Notes under the pieces: model-generated | Database searches by the model: none | What the model was told of the DNA's origin: nothing | The model's input: the letters and a program-made list of their open reading frames with translations, nothing else | From: Schistocerca nitens | Lineage: Eukaryota > Arthropoda > Insecta > Orthoptera > Acrididae | DNA length: 64,000 nt | Direction: 5' to 3' | Assembly (NCBI RefSeq): GCF_023898315.1 | Contig: NC_064615.1 | Coordinates: forward strand, 738,456,450 to 738,520,449 | In this document: positions 1 to 11,994 of the stretch, piece after piece | Numbering within the stretch: the stretch's first letter is position 1 | How the letters are laid out: each line of letters opens with the position of its first letter | Program-made: the position numbers and the translations under genes

Positions 1-1066
1 TTAAAAAATTCAAACGTGGTGATTTTGACGTGAGAAATGACGAGTGTGGGAAACAACCGGAAAAGTTTGAAGATAATGAATTGCAGGCCTGACTGGATGA
101 ATATGACACTCAAACTCAACAGGAACTTGTGGAACAATTGAATGTGATGCAGAAAGCCATTTCTCTTTGGTTGAAAGCTGTGGGAAAGGTGCAAAAAGTG
201 GGAAAATAGATTCCACATGAACTGTACGAAAGACAGCAAGCAGATCGAAAGACCATTTGTGGATTTGGCTCAAATGGTTCAAATGGCTCTGAGCACTATG
301 GGACTTAACATCTGTGGTCATCAGTCCCCTAGAACTTAGAACTACTTAAACCTAACTAACCTAAGGACATCACATACATCCATGCCTGAGGCAGGATTCG
401 AACCTGCGACCATAGCAGTCGCACGGTTCCGGACTGAGCGCCTAGAACCGCTAGACCACCGCGGCCGGCTTTGTGGATTTGCTGCTCATCAGATACAAAA
501 GAAAGTCGTTTCTCCATTGAATAGTGACAGGTGATGGAAAATGGATATTTTTGAGAATCCTAAGCACCATAAATCATGGGTGAATCCAGGCAAACCATCA
601 ACATCCACTGCGAGGCCAAATCACTTTGGAAAGAAGACAATGTTCTGTGTTTGGTGGAATCAGGAGGGTGTCATATTTATGAGCTGCTGAAACCTGGTGC
701 AATCATTAACACTGATCACTAACAACAGCAAATGATTGATTTAAATTGAGGATTATGTGAAAAATGACCAGAATATGGAAAAAAGCAACACAAAGTCATA
801 TTGCTCCATGATAACGCCAATTACCCACAGAAAAACAGGTCAGGGAAATGACCGAGGCATTCATTTGTGAAATACTAGGGTTTTTGGCATATTTTCCAGC
901 CTTTGCTCTGTCCATTTATCATCTATTTGCAACACTGGGGCATGCTCTTGCTGAACAACACTTCAATTCATATGAAAATGTGCAAAAATGGCCCACTGAC
1001 TGGTTCGCTTCAACTTGTTTTTTTTTATGTGGCATTGACAGTGTGCTGGAGAGGTGAGAGAAATGT
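1..1066 (+). mobile_element. mariner transposase pseudogene (5' end outside window)
   Basis: Conceptual translation in shifting frames gives typical mariner transposase blocks: a GDGKWIFFENPK-like block near 530-560, a KKTMFCVWWNQEG-like block near 630-670, an LLHDNA block near 805-825 and the C-terminal GHALAEQHFNSYENVQKW near 940-990. Transposases of this family cut and paste their own element through a DD34D triad. The first aspartate block and the LLHDNA aspartate are recognisable, but stops and frameshifts throughout make this copy dead. A SINE is inserted at 268-469. The left terminal repeat lies before base 1, and I could not identify the right one near 1066. Confidence 0.8.
268..469 (-). 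repeat. tRNA-derived SINE, family 1, inserted in the mariner
   Basis: Read on the minus strand, this 202-bp element starts with a GC-rich GGCCGGCCGCGG-like head. It then carries a polymerase III A box (TGGTCTAGCGGTTCTAGG-like) and a B box GGTTCGAATCC (394-404), and ends in a non-tRNA body. It is flanked by a perfect 12-bp target-site duplication, TTTGTGGATTTG, at 256-267 and 470-481, so the boundaries are firm. A second copy lies at 42575-42754. The tRNA-like part is not a functional tRNA gene. Confidence 0.9.
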
Positions 1067-1811
1067 ATAAAAATAGTGGAGATGATTTTGAATAAAATAC
1101 TATTTATCAGTTCCCAACAACAGATGTGTAATTATTGCAACCAAATTCCAGTTTCATACTTCTATTACAAGCTATCTGGATGTGTCGTGGTATACAATTT
1201 AAGATTTACCAATGAGAAAACCAAAAGATTTTGGAGTATGAATTGTTGCAACATCTAACCCATTCACCAGATTGGGATTCTCTGACTTCTGCTCATTCCC
1301 ACATCCAAAGGAAATTGTATGTGTATATATTTTGAGGCAAAAAACAAATGCTATGGCAGCAGTAAATTGGTATTGAGCATACCTATCAGAATCACAGTTC
1401 CTACTCATTGGAATGATGGAGATGACATACACTGATCTAAAAGGAAACTAACTTAAGAAATAGGAACATTTTGTTTACATAGAAAGAAGTTTTCAATACA
1501 AAGCTGAGAAATTTTCACCTTGTTCTTTTGCATGCAAAATTTTATTCCTTGCCATAATAATTTTGCAGTAAAAGCTACATCTTAGATGCAAAGCCTTATT
1601 ACATAGTGTCAAAGTGGCATTTTTATCTATTTCAACTGGAAATACTTTCGGATAATGACACAGTTATAATATTTACATGTGAATTAATTCATTAGCTGCA
1701 ACATTTCAGATATATTGTTGTTTACATCACATTTATTTTGTATGGTTTTTTTACATTCATATTCTGATAACATGCTACAAAAGAAAGATACAAACTGAAA
1801 TAACTTTACAG
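1067..1811. other. intronic sequence, nothing recognised
   Basis: AT-rich sequence between the mariner remnant and the first visible anoctamin exon. Open frames here are short and none resembles a known family. The stretch just before 1812 serves as the 3' splice-site region. Confidence 0.5.
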
Positions 1812-1919
1812 TGCGGCATCCGCAGACTCCTCAACAATAAAACATATTTGGCAGCATTTCCTTTACATGAAGGGAAATATGCTCATGATGCATCCAGTGG
1901 ATATATTTTTGATAGGAGG
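1812..1919 (+). CDS. anoctamin (TMEM16 family) exon, late N-terminal cytosolic region
   Basis: Anoctamins are multi-pass membrane proteins acting as Ca2+-activated chloride channels or phospholipid scramblases. This 108-bp exon follows a TTTACAG acceptor and ends at a GTAAGC donor, and reads as 36 codons in phase 0: CGIRRLLNNKTYLAAFPLHE and onward to a terminal FDRR. The G-I-x-x-L-L and AA(F/Y)PLH(E/D)G pattern is the family signature just before the first membrane segment. It joins in frame to LLYLEWA in the exon at 11789. Earlier exons lie outside the window. I assign the family, not the paralogue, because the Ca2+-binding helices are not in this window. Confidence 0.88.
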
Positions 1920-2517
1920 GTAAGCTCTACAATAATTGAAGAATTTTCAAGCTCAGACTGTTTAATTCACTTCTTATAGTATTATTCGGCTAAACACCCC
2001 TGCATGAAAATATTTATACTTTGCTTTAACTTGTATGTTAAACTAATAATAACATCCTTTACTCTAATACAAAAATAATTTTCTGCCAACTGTGAATTTA
2101 TCTGATGGCTCCTTATCTGAAAGTCATGAAAGATGTAAGTTTGGGTTATCAATTTAACAGTAATATGATAGTTCTGCCAAGTTTCTTAACCAGAGTATTA
2201 TTTTCAATAAACAGTTAAAATGTCATAAATGAACAGGTCAGGTAAATTGAACAAGTCCTCAAAATATTTTGATTTATATACATACAAATTATACTAAAAA
2301 AATATTTCAATGATCATTCACACAGGCATATGAACAAACTGACTCACCACTCTATTGCTGAGTATTTCCTCTTTCTTTTTGAATATCAGATCTTATACCT
2401 GGCCCCTAATGACTAATATGTGTGACACTAATGACCTTATACAGTAATGTTGTATGTAACTGAATGCATGCTTTCTGAATATGGCTGCTTACCATATGAA
2501 TATGCAATGCAGATATA
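1920..2517. other. intronic sequence, nothing recognised
   Basis: Start of the 9.9-kb intron between the first two visible exons. It is AT-rich, with no coding or repeat signature that I can name. Confidence 0.5.
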
Positions 2518-2905
2518 AACTATCAGATCAAAAGTGTCCAAATACCTATTACTGAACATTAATATGGGCTGTGTTAGCCTTCACCTTCATGATGCCTTGA
2601 TCTCCGCAGGGGACACTTTCAATGAAGTGTTTATGTCTGTGGAGGAATGGCAGCCCGTTCTTCCTCAAGAGCCAAAATCAAGAGGATAGTGAAGTTAGAC
2701 ACTGGGGGATGAAGTGAAGTCGACATTCTAACTCAACTCAAATGTGCACAAATCAGGACTGGGCAGGCCAGTCCATTTCAGGAACTGCCCAAAAACCTTT
2801 GCCTCAACTGCTTTATGACAGGGTACATTGTCATGCTGATGGAAACAATCACCATCTTCAACTGTTCCTTACTGTAAAATGTGATCTTATCCTTTCACAT
2901 TTAGT
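2518..2905 (-). mobile_element. Tc1-like transposon fragment (one end only)
   Basis: The left end begins next to TA (2516-2517) with an ACTATCAGATCAAAAGTGTCC-type terminal repeat. The following antisense sequence corresponds to the C-terminal part of a Tc1-like transposase, including the regions around 2640-2690 and 2755-2830. The copy breaks off near 2905, the other end is missing, and stops interrupt the reading frame. The match is from memory of insect Tc1 elements, not a search. Confidence 0.6.
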
Positions 2906-4615
2906 GCTAAACAGAAAACTGTAGACCAGTATCAGTATTATCTTCATTTTCAAAGGTAACTGAAATGGTCTTGAAAGATAGTAAGAATGAGTTTATCTTC
3001 AATACTGTGCAACACATCTCTTCTACTCCAAGTTCTTTGTGTTTTTTAAAATGCGTACTTTAAGAACTATGGGCATTTGGGGTCTGTGTTTTCTACACAT
3101 TTTTTCTTGTTTTAGTCCATACTACCATCCCAGGACATCGCCTACCTTACAATCTTAGCAACAACAGAACCGGTGCATGTATTCCACTGTCAGAGGAATC
3201 ACAACAATAACTGCTTATAACTTTCGAGTCTGACGTTTGCGGACCAGGGTCCCTTACCTCAAAATTATACATCTACCATTGTCCATCAGCCCTGAAAGTT
3301 TATAACATCATCACAGAATCACCTTGTATAATAAATGACCCTAATTCTTTAAAGAAACATCTGAAATGGGCAGCTTAAAAAAAGTGGATCTCCCAAAAAA
3401 AAAGTTATTATGATTATGAAAATGAAATGTAGCAAAGGTCAGTTAACACCAATGTGCAAAATTAATATGCTTGACAACTATTTTCAGTTAAATGGGAAGC
3501 TGAATATTACTATAGGTAGTAAATTACATCATTCATTTTTAATCCATTTATTTCTTTAGCCAGTTATTAATATTGTTTATTGTGTTATTCATTATGTATA
3601 CTTGTCACTTATGTACATATTTAATTATATTTACTTGTTACATGTATATACTTGATGAAACCTATATCATATACATTATCAGAGATTGATAAATAAAAAT
3701 AGATATGAATAATAATCTAAAAACATTACAGGTGAAGAAAGAATAAGTTATTCCTGTAGTAATGGTACATAAACATATGAAATGTTCACAGCTAAGTGAT
3801 CCTTCTTCATCCTTTCTCTCCTCTAGACAGTAGAGTAGGTATCATTTGAAAGTTAATTTTCCTAAAAAAAGTCTTGTGTGTATCCCCAGTAAATGAATAG
3901 TAGCTTCATATTCAGTAAAATGCAGATAAATCAGCTGATGCGTGAGCTGTTAATTTATCATAAGTGGAAACAAGGTAAAACTAGGTCCATCAAAACTGAA
4001 GAAGAAATGAATGTGAAAAATGTAAAGCAAGGATACAAAATATGAAAAGAAGGAAGGTAACCTTCCCTTTACCTTTAAGGACTGAATTTTGTTTGTGAAA
4101 CTTGTTCTTACTTCCCAGATTTGATACTAATTATGATGTACATAGATTATAAAATATGTTATCCACATCCCATAAAGAGGTTCACACTGACTTTCTACTA
4201 TGATAAACAGAAAGCAGCACTTTGCTGTTGGAATTACAGAGTAATCATGATCTTATCCTTACCATGGCAATAACAATTATGCCAGCAAACCCATTTAACT
4301 CTTTGCTCACATGGATCAAAGTGGCATAGCATTTTGTACACTGGACTCAAAGAAGTAGAGTTTAAGTCACTATCAGGCTATCAAACTTTTGGTTTTGTAT
4401 GATTTCCCTAACTTTTGTTTCTGTCTCTAATGATCTAAATCACCAAAGGAATTTTAAACCATCATCTTCCTTCCTCCTTTTTTTCCTCACTGTCCAATAA
4501 CACAGGAATAGAATATATAGTAGTTCAAAGAATACTCCCTCTAGACACAATTCAATGAACTAAAAAAATACAAAAACTAGGTCCTCATCTTTTTAAGTTA
4601 CTATTGAAGCAGTCT
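2906..4615. other. intronic sequence, possible LINE 3' tail near 3290-3715
   Basis: Mostly unassigned AT-rich sequence. Around 3330-3360 the + strand reads INDPNSLKKHLKW, which resembles the very C-terminus of a Jockey/CR1-type LINE. Near 3690-3705 there is a GATTGATAAATAAAAAT tail of the kind that ends some LINEs. The assignment is weak. Nothing else was recognised. Confidence 0.3.
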
Positions 4616-5830
4616 ACTATATCTACATAGCTAATCTGCAGATCACACCTAAGTGCCTGACAGAGGGTTCATCAAACCACATTCACAATAATTCTCTGTT
4701 ATGCCACTCCCAAACAGCATGCAGAAAAAACGAACAGCTATATCTTTCCATGTGAGCTCTGATTTCCTTTATTTTATCATGATGATTATTTCTCTCTGTG
4801 TGGGTTGGCATCAAAAAAATTCTTTCAGATTCAGAGAAGAAAACTGGTGATTGAAATTTCATGAGAAGATCCCACCACAATAAAAAACTTCTTTGTTTCA
4901 ATAATGTCCACCCCAAATCCTGTATTGTGTTCGTGACACTCTCTCCCTCCTATTTCTCAGTAGTACAACATATGCTGCCATTGTTTGAACTTTCTCGATG
5001 TACTCCATTAATCCTATCTGTTGAGGATCCAACACCACCCAGAAGTACTCCAAAAGAGGACAGACAAGCATAGTTCATGCAGTCTCTCTAGTAGATGTGT
5101 TGCCCTTTCTAACTGTCTGCCAATAAAGTGTAGTCCTTGGTTTGCCTTCGCCACAACATTTTGTATGTGTTCTTTCCTATTTAAGTTGTGTGTCACTGTA
5201 ATTCCTAGGTATTTAGTTGAATTCAGATTTGATTGATTTATCAAGTAGGCTGAAGTTTAACTGATTGAACACTCCTATGGACAACATTGCACTTTTCATT
5301 ATTTGGGGTCAATTGACAATTTTTGCACCATACAAATATCATATCTAAATTGTTTTTCAGTTGATTTTGATCTTCTGATAACTTTACTAGAAGATAAATG
5401 ACAGCAGCATCTGCAAACAACTTAAATCAGCTGCTTAGATTGTCTCCTACAGTGTTTATATAGATAAGGAAGACCACAGAGCTTATAACACTACCTTGTG
5501 GAGTGCCAGAAATCACTTCTATTTTAATCTGTAAATTACTATGAGCTGTTACCTCTTGGACTGGAAATCACGAATCCAGTTGTGTGTCTGAGATGATATT
5601 CCATAAGCATGCAATTTGATTACAAGCTACTTGTGAGGTGAGATGTCAAAAGCCTTCTGTAAATCTAAAAATATGGAATGAACTTGAAATCATTTGTTGA
5701 TAGCACTCAACACTTTGTGTGAGTTAAGAGCTAGTTGTATTTCACAAGAACAATGTTTTCTAAATCCACATTGATTATATGTCAGTAAACCATTGTCTTC
5801 AACATATTTCAAAATATAACACTATCTACA
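4616..5830 (-). mobile_element. LINE reverse transcriptase pseudogene, 5'-truncated
   Basis: Reading the minus strand from about 5825 downward gives degraded reverse-transcriptase blocks: a QCGFRKHCSCEIQLA-like start, FLDLQKAFD and an L-H-A-Y-G-I-S-S block. Next comes the C-terminal segment STKYLGITVTHNLNRKEHI (5160-5240), then a tail rich in Asn/Trp/Gly, followed by a non-coding 3' end near 4616-4680. The same order and wording occur in the better-preserved + strand LINE at 40667-41893, so the two are one family. Stops, frameshifts and loss of the 5' part make it inert. Confidence 0.8.
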
Positions 5831-6808
5831 TGGAATTCATCATTTTATTCAACATGTATTTAAATATGCTCAACATCCCTTGAAATATGCATTTATTTCT
5901 AACCACAAAGCAAATATTCAACCATTCATCTACACAGTGACTTATGCTAGTCACCCTAGATAACCACAACATCTATTTCCTGTAGTCTCAGCTGAAAATC
6001 AAAATATGCGGAAACTATTTTATATGAGTTGGGCTACATTTTATGAAATATTTCATGAATTATTATAATCTTTCTTATCAGCAACTTCATATAAGTCAGT
6101 TCTTCACACATTTAGCTTCTGTCCGGATTTCTCCTGAGCCATAAAGCAAGTCCAGGGTTGCAATGTATATTGCCTCAGCCTGATCTATAACTATAAATGC
6201 GTTTAACACATTTAAAACTACATAATTTGCAGCCAAAACTCCACTTCAGTCCACCATGATAAGTGGAGCATTATTCTTTGAGAATGCCAGTCATTCATGC
6301 TAATGGAACAATGTAATGTGAATCAGACATCTATCTGCTGAAAAACTGTAAACAGATAGCTCCAGGTAATATGTACATGAACCCCAGCAGGTCCATTATC
6401 TGCATATATTACTATATGTCACCAAAAGCTCCTTCTGAACCAACGACATAACGAAGCTCATAAACCACCTTCTACATGACATATCATTGCATAACACAGT
6501 GTGAAACATATGTTTTGTTCAGCATATTCCATTGTAACTTATGCCTGCCTTCAAATTACACAAATATATCATATGTGTTATTGTGATGAAGGAAAATCCT
6601 GAATATACTAAAGTTAGTGAGTACAAAGATGTACAACCATTCAGGTTAAAGTGCTAAGTATCATCATGACCATGACATAAAATGTCTTAGGTTCTCTGTA
6701 TGATTTTCAAATCAATTAGTTCCACTCTTAAATAGTTTTATCACAAATCCCTTGATCATAAAATTCTCCTCAGTGATTGAAGAAAATACACATTGTATCT
6801 ATCTACAA
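5831..6808. other. intronic sequence, nothing recognised
   Basis: Roughly 1 kb with no open frame or repeat that I could place, between the LINE remnant and the mariner. Confidence 0.4.
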
Positions 6809-6810
6809 TA

Positions 6811-7972
6811 TGAGGTGTGGCAATAAAATAATGGGACTCTTGCTGAGCAACATTTTATTTCAAAAACATACATATTTAGTTATTGTCACCCTCAATATAC
6901 TACCCTCCTTTATCCGAAAACACTCCATGTGAGTTTTCCATTCATGGAAACACTGCTAGAAGTAGTCCTCTGTGAGCTCATTGATGACACATGCTACATT
7001 TCTTTCACTGCTTCAGCAGACTGAAATCTTATTCTTCTTAATGTAGATTTGACATTGGGGGATAAAAGTCACATGGTGCTAGGTCAAGTGAATAAGGTGG
7101 GTAGTCTGACAATGGGATGCTGTACATCACTAAAAACCTCTTAACAGACAATGTGGTATGAGTTGGTGCATTGCCTTGATGCAGGATCCATTACTTGTTC
7201 CACAATTTGGCTTTCTCATTGCTTTGAATCATGATTTGCTCATGTGAGCTTTTCTCGCTCTTTGTGAAGTTGGCCCTTCCAGTAAATGGACTGGCACTTA
7301 ATTTTCTGAATTATAAATGAAGAAACAAGATTTGTCACATGTCATCACTCTTTCCAAGAAGTTATGATCATTTTCAGTAGTATTCAAAGTGTGAGTACAA
7401 ACATTTTCATAAGATTCTTTTTGTTGAATCGTGAGAGTTTTTGTCACCAGTTTTATACACACTTCTCTAATGCTAAACTGGTTGTTTAAAATTTGCCTTA
7501 TGCATTCTTTGTCAATTCCTACAGCTTCAGCAGTCAATCAAATACTCAACCAAGGTGAGATCGATTCAAATTACCTACCTTTCTTTTTATATTTTCATCC
7601 TTTTTTATGTTGAAGGGCATCTCGTGCATGTGTGTTATCAGTGTCATCTCAGCCATCTTAGAAATACTTGAACCACTCAAAAACTCTTGTATGTGATAAA
7701 CAGTCTTCATCACATATTTATTTTAGTGAAAGACAGCTTTCAGCAGCAGTTTTTCCAAGTTTCATGTGCTCTATTATTACACTTACAATTTTTTTGGCAA
7801 ACAGCTCTCACACAAATGAAGGCCATACCCACACTGATTTGTCTACAGACAGCAGAGGCACCGTATTAGACTGAGAAGGTTTCATGCTTCACATTTATTG
7901 GTCATTCATCTTTGGTGCATGCATACTTACTCTGTGATAACGTCAGTCCCATTATTTTATACCCATACATCT
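6811..7972 (-). mobile_element. mariner-like transposon with both terminal inverted repeats
   Basis: This 1,162-bp element is bracketed by TA on both sides (6809-6810, 7973-7974). Its inverted ends share ATAAAATAATGGGACT (6821-6838 and the complement near 7945-7960). The minus strand encodes a decayed transposase starting MKPSQSN near 7880. Later come an HTH-like VFEWFKYF block, ECIRQILN, and LERVMTCDKSCFF (7298-7537) where active copies have TGDE(T/S)WF. The catalytic aspartate-containing block is thus altered (CDKS) and several stops are present. It is a complete-length but inactive copy. Confidence 0.88.
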
Positions 7973-8254
7973 TATGAGCACGAAATCTTATCCATCAAAT
8001 TAATAACCTGTATCACATACCTATATTCACATCAGAATTAGGCCAGTGACAGCTTGAACTGTTGTCCCTTCCATGCTTCATTCATAAATGGAATGGTAGA
8101 AAACCTTAATATATGATACACTGAAAATACTTTCTCCCACTTAATTTATAGTGATTTGGAAAGTGTAGGAAGAGGGGCAGTCTATAAAATAATATATCAG
8201 CTATCTAGGTATGTTTTGTGTAATTCTATATTTTTGTGACTACTTACTTATTTT

Positions 8255-8525
8255 ATCCAGAGCAAGATTTTCACTCTTCAGTGGAGTGTGTGCTGGTATG
8301 AAACTTCCTCACAGATTAAAACTGTGTGCCAGACCGAGACTTGAACTCGAGACCTTTGCCTTTCACAGACAAGTGCTCTACCATCTGAGCTACCCAAGCA
8401 TGGCTCATGCCCCATCCTCACAGCTTCACTTCTGCCAGTACCTCATCTCATACCTTCCTTCTCTGAGTTCGATTCTTGGTCCGGCACACAGGTTTAATTG
8501 GTCAGGAAGTTACTTATTTCATGTC
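8255..8525 (-). repeat. tRNA-derived SINE, family 2
   Basis: On the minus strand there is an A box (TAGCTCAGATGGTAGAGCAC, near 8376-8395) and a B box (GAGTTCAAGTCTC, near 8338-8352), followed by a GTTTTAATCTG..AGGAAGTTTC module. The same terminal module recurs in + orientation at 8468-8512, so this copy carries inverted halves. Related copies are at 17371-17555, 43867-44047 and 50795-50908. I see no clear target duplication. Confidence 0.78.
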
Positions 8526-9000
8526 AGGTTATTTTAAAGTAGTCATTTAAGCATTATGATCGGACTTCCAGTTCATTATATTCAGGCTTTTCCTATTCTA
8601 CAACATGTAGGTTTGACAGTGGCACTCCAATGTTGCAATGCTTTGAGGAGGAGTATTATTCTAGAATGAATCTTTCACTTTATATTAGAGTGTTCACTGG
8701 TTTCAAATTTCCTTGCAGATTAATACTGCACACGTAATATCTTGCACTCCACTGCTGAATGGAAATTTCCTTCCAGTCAGTCAATAATAAAAATAGGAAA
8801 GGTTCAGTTTTGAGTTTTAATGTGCTGCAAAGTTTCAGAAGCAAGATATATTGCCAGTGAGTGTTACTTCTTTCATCTCTGTAGGCTTTTGTTTTATATT
8901 GTAGTTGACAATAAACTAAGAACCTTTTTCTCCAAACAGTATGATAATTTAATTAAATATCCATTTCAGTTGTAGCTAATGTATCTTTCTATTGCATAAC
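8526..9000. other. intronic sequence, nothing recognised
   Basis: AT-rich sequence between a SINE and a PLE-like motif. No gene or repeat could be assigned. Confidence 0.4.
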
Positions 9001-9032
9001 TAGTTTTGGAGGGTTTATAGCTCCATAATCAG
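9001..9032 (-). ncRNA. degenerate hammerhead-like core
   Basis: The minus strand reads CTGATTA, one T, then GGAG paired with CTCC across a short loop, then AAAAC. This matches the hammerhead order CTGANGA, stem II, GAAA, with two core changes (G8 to T, G12 to A). It resembles the better cores at 49451 and 62901 and probably marks a decayed Penelope-like repeat. Catalytic activity is unlikely. Confidence 0.35.
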
Positions 9033-10330
9033 GCATCACCAATGAATTGATAAGTCATGGGTGTATGGTGGATGGACTAGTCAATCACAATGGATCAAAT
9101 ATAGCAATGATCTTCTCCTTAGCACATTTTGGGCAAACAATATGAGTTGTAATATACTTTCTAGGAGTATGTAGTGGCTGTATAATTGTTAACTGCAACA
9201 CCTCACAAAAATTGACTTGTCATATATCAAACTTAATGTTCTGTCTGAATCTTGGAGAGTGCCTAAACAGCACCAAAATGTGCTACAAGCCAGTGTAAAT
9301 GTAATATTTAATAACTGAATGGTGATACTTGGACAGAGAGAATATTTGAGTGTTATAGAAGACAAAGCCATCTTCAGTCCGAAGGTTAGTTTGAACTATC
9401 CATTTTTTGTTTCTAGACAAGGCCCTGTGGGCTGTTGTAAGACTTAACCTGCCTCCAACTTATCCAGCCTGTTACACAAGAACCTACAGTTTATTGGAGA
9501 CTGCCAATCATTATGCAACATGGTGTTATTTGTATGAATGGGTCATTGCCGTGATAATTAAAAGAAAAACACTAGGACTAACAAAATATTGGACAGTCAG
9601 CATTTGGATTTGGTGACTGACATTGACTTTGCCAACAAGCCATACTTCCTGTGCCATCATATAAGAAAAGTAAACACATTCGATATACGTCACACTTTCA
9701 ATGTTCTAACAAAAATTTTATCAATTTTGAAAGTGTAGGTAATTGTATAGATATAAAATCTCACTGTGCGGTGACAAGAGAACACACATGTAAAAGGTAT
9801 TACAGTTTTGCAATTTTTTGGAGCTACTGGCTTCTTCTTCTGGTAGAAGGGTTAAAGGGAAAAGAGGATAGGTGAAGGAAAAGGACTGGTGAGGTTTAGG
9901 AAAAGGGGTACAGTTCAGAAAAGTTGTCCAGAACCCTGGGTCAGGGGAGACTTACCCATCCAGTAGCATGCAGGGTTCTGAAGAACTGATCTGTTTTCAT
10001 TTTATATCCCTTACATGCCTAAGAAAAGCTGCTCACATTAGTAAGATATGAAGATCCATACATGCACATGGTCTGCAGCACATTTTTCTGCAGCTTGGGA
10101 AATGTTTCCTTCAGCATGTGGCATGGGGTGTTGCTGCAGCAGTCTGTGGCAGATTCTTCATTCTGCTCACTTATGTTGCCAGAGACATTTCAGATCAGAT
10201 GAACTACAGGTCCCTTTTCCAATTCACCGATCACTCACTTCTTAGAAGGATGTGGCTCTTTGAATCAATTCATGAGCAGATCACCCATCTCTAAAATACA
10301 CTACAACTGAGCTTCTGGAACTGAAATTCA
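9033..10330. other. intronic sequence, purine-rich repeat-like stretch near 9835-9985
   Basis: No coding signal was recognised. The purine-rich stretch at about 9835-9985 (AAGGACTGG.GAGG, then CAGGGGAGACTTACC) looks like a dispersed repeat, possibly a PLE untranslated region. I cannot prove this from one copy. Confidence 0.3.
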
Positions 10331-10339
10331 TATTTACGT

Positions 10340-11540
10340 GCAAGTCAAAAAATGCATAGGGGTTGTATGCCTATAACAAATTTAATTGAAATAAGAGTCA
10401 ATGAGCCAACAAAAGATGTTCAAAGTGATTTCCCTGCTATCCTCAGCAAACATTGTGTCTTTTCAATGCTGATTCTCAAATTTTCTTGCAAATCTTTCAG
10501 GATTGTAGATTTTCAGATTCTGATTTAATTCATTCCTTAAAATGGTCAACATCATAAATCCTGATGGAATAAACCTCATTTTTTAACGTACCTCTGACTA
10601 AAAAGTCCATTGGTGCAATATCTAAGGTCATGGAAACCATTCAACAGTAACCAGTCTGCCAATCCATACATTAAAGTTTTCATTTACAAAGTCTCTGTCT
10701 ATAATTCTATAAAGCAGGGGTGCCCCATCTTGTTGCCATATCAACTTTTCCTTAATTGACTTTGTATATTCAAAAAGTGGACTATTTTCCAGTCCTAAAA
10801 ATGCTTCTCGAAGAATATGTAAGTAATTTACAGAATTGATAATACCATTAAAAAAAAAAGACATGATTAGCCCAATGCTGAAAATTCTTGCTCATGCAAT
10901 CTTGCCAGAAGAGTTTAACTCTGCCTCCATTGTGAAATCTCAGTAGAAACAGTTGTGTCTGTTCACTCTTCCACTCATCTTTGTTGCCTCAAAGAATACT
11001 TTTGTTGAACTTGTGGTTGGTTTCTTGTCAGACTGTACAGCTTCCAGAATTCAATTTACCTGTCTGGATTGTCTACAATTAGGCCCATATGTTCAGAATT
11101 TCAGCTTTTTTAGAATCCTTTGTTGGCCTTTTTCTGCTATTCCATACTCCTTGGACACTTTTCTGTGAGATTTAGTCAGTGGTTGCACAAAAAATTGCTC
11201 AACAACATTAAGATTTTCTTCTGTAGTAACAGAGTTCCGCATGCCTGAATGAGGGAGCCCCACTACTTACACAGTCTCTTTAAATCTTAAATAATTTTTG
11301 AATAACTTATTGAGATGAAGGCTGAATATTTGGAAAATATTCCATGAACAAATCACAAACAGCATTGTTGTTATGGTCATGTTTCCACCACGTTTCAAAA
11401 AAACCTCACTGTTCTGTAGTTAACTTACTATTCATTGTTTTTAAAATAACAACAAAGAATAAAACTCAAAGTGCTAATGTCAAATGACTTACAGGTATGA
11501 TGCACTAATCAAGTTCACAACTGAGTGCCACTATGCTAGG
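10340..11540 (-). mobile_element. Tc1/mariner-IS630 superfamily transposase remnant
   Basis: The minus strand segment 10628-10864 encodes FFFNGIINSVNYLHILRE, then WQQDGAPLLYR, DFVNENFNVWIGR and VEWFP. This corresponds to the second catalytic block (QQDGAPPHY, WIGRRGPVEWPPRSPD) of IS630-type transposases. Downstream, in another frame, DIAPMDFLVRGTLKNEVY continues the same protein. Frameshifts and stops show that it is dead. The ends are approximate because I could not pair terminal repeats. Confidence 0.7.
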
Positions 11541-11788
11541 CAGAACAAACTGTAAGGATTGCTAGTACAACTGACTTCTGGCCCCCTCCATATTTCCACA
11601 AGTGATATTAACATTAGTTTCATTTATGTTGCATTACTGATTTTGGATGGGCATATCCTTTCTCATAATATTTTTTGTATAAATGCATTATCACAGCATG
11701 CTATCATTTCTCTTTCTGGTGTGATACTTTTAATAAAACCATAGTCTTGTTTATGGAATGTCAAATGTTATTCTTGTATCACCTACAG

Positions 11789-11994
11789 TTGCTGTATCTT
11801 GAGTGGGCATCTCTGTCATGTTGGTATAAGAAGCAACCCTTTTGGCTCATCAAGAAATATTTTGGTGACAAAATAGGCCTGTACTTTGCTTGGTTGGATT
11901 TCTACACCAAAATGCTTATTCCTGCTGCTATAGTAGGTCTGCTTTGTTTTCTTTATGGTGCAGCAACACTATACTCTAATGATAATGTACCAAG
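11789..11994 (+). CDS. anoctamin exon with first transmembrane segment
   Basis: This 206-bp exon lies between CCTACAG and CCAAG/GTAAGG. It continues the FDRR end of the preceding exon with [20 protein letters not shown]. It then gives [16 protein letters not shown], the strongly conserved anoctamin block before the first helix, and a hydrophobic segment [20 protein letters not shown]. The last two bases (AG) are completed by C in the next exon. No stop or frameshift is present, so this is a live host exon and not a retro-copy. Confidence 0.95.

Noticed and set aside
394-460. possible tRNA gene on the minus strand
   Set aside because: It is the head of a SINE bounded by a 12-bp target duplication.
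5014-5244. short protein-coding gene on the minus strand
   Set aside because: It is the C-terminal RT block of a decayed LINE.
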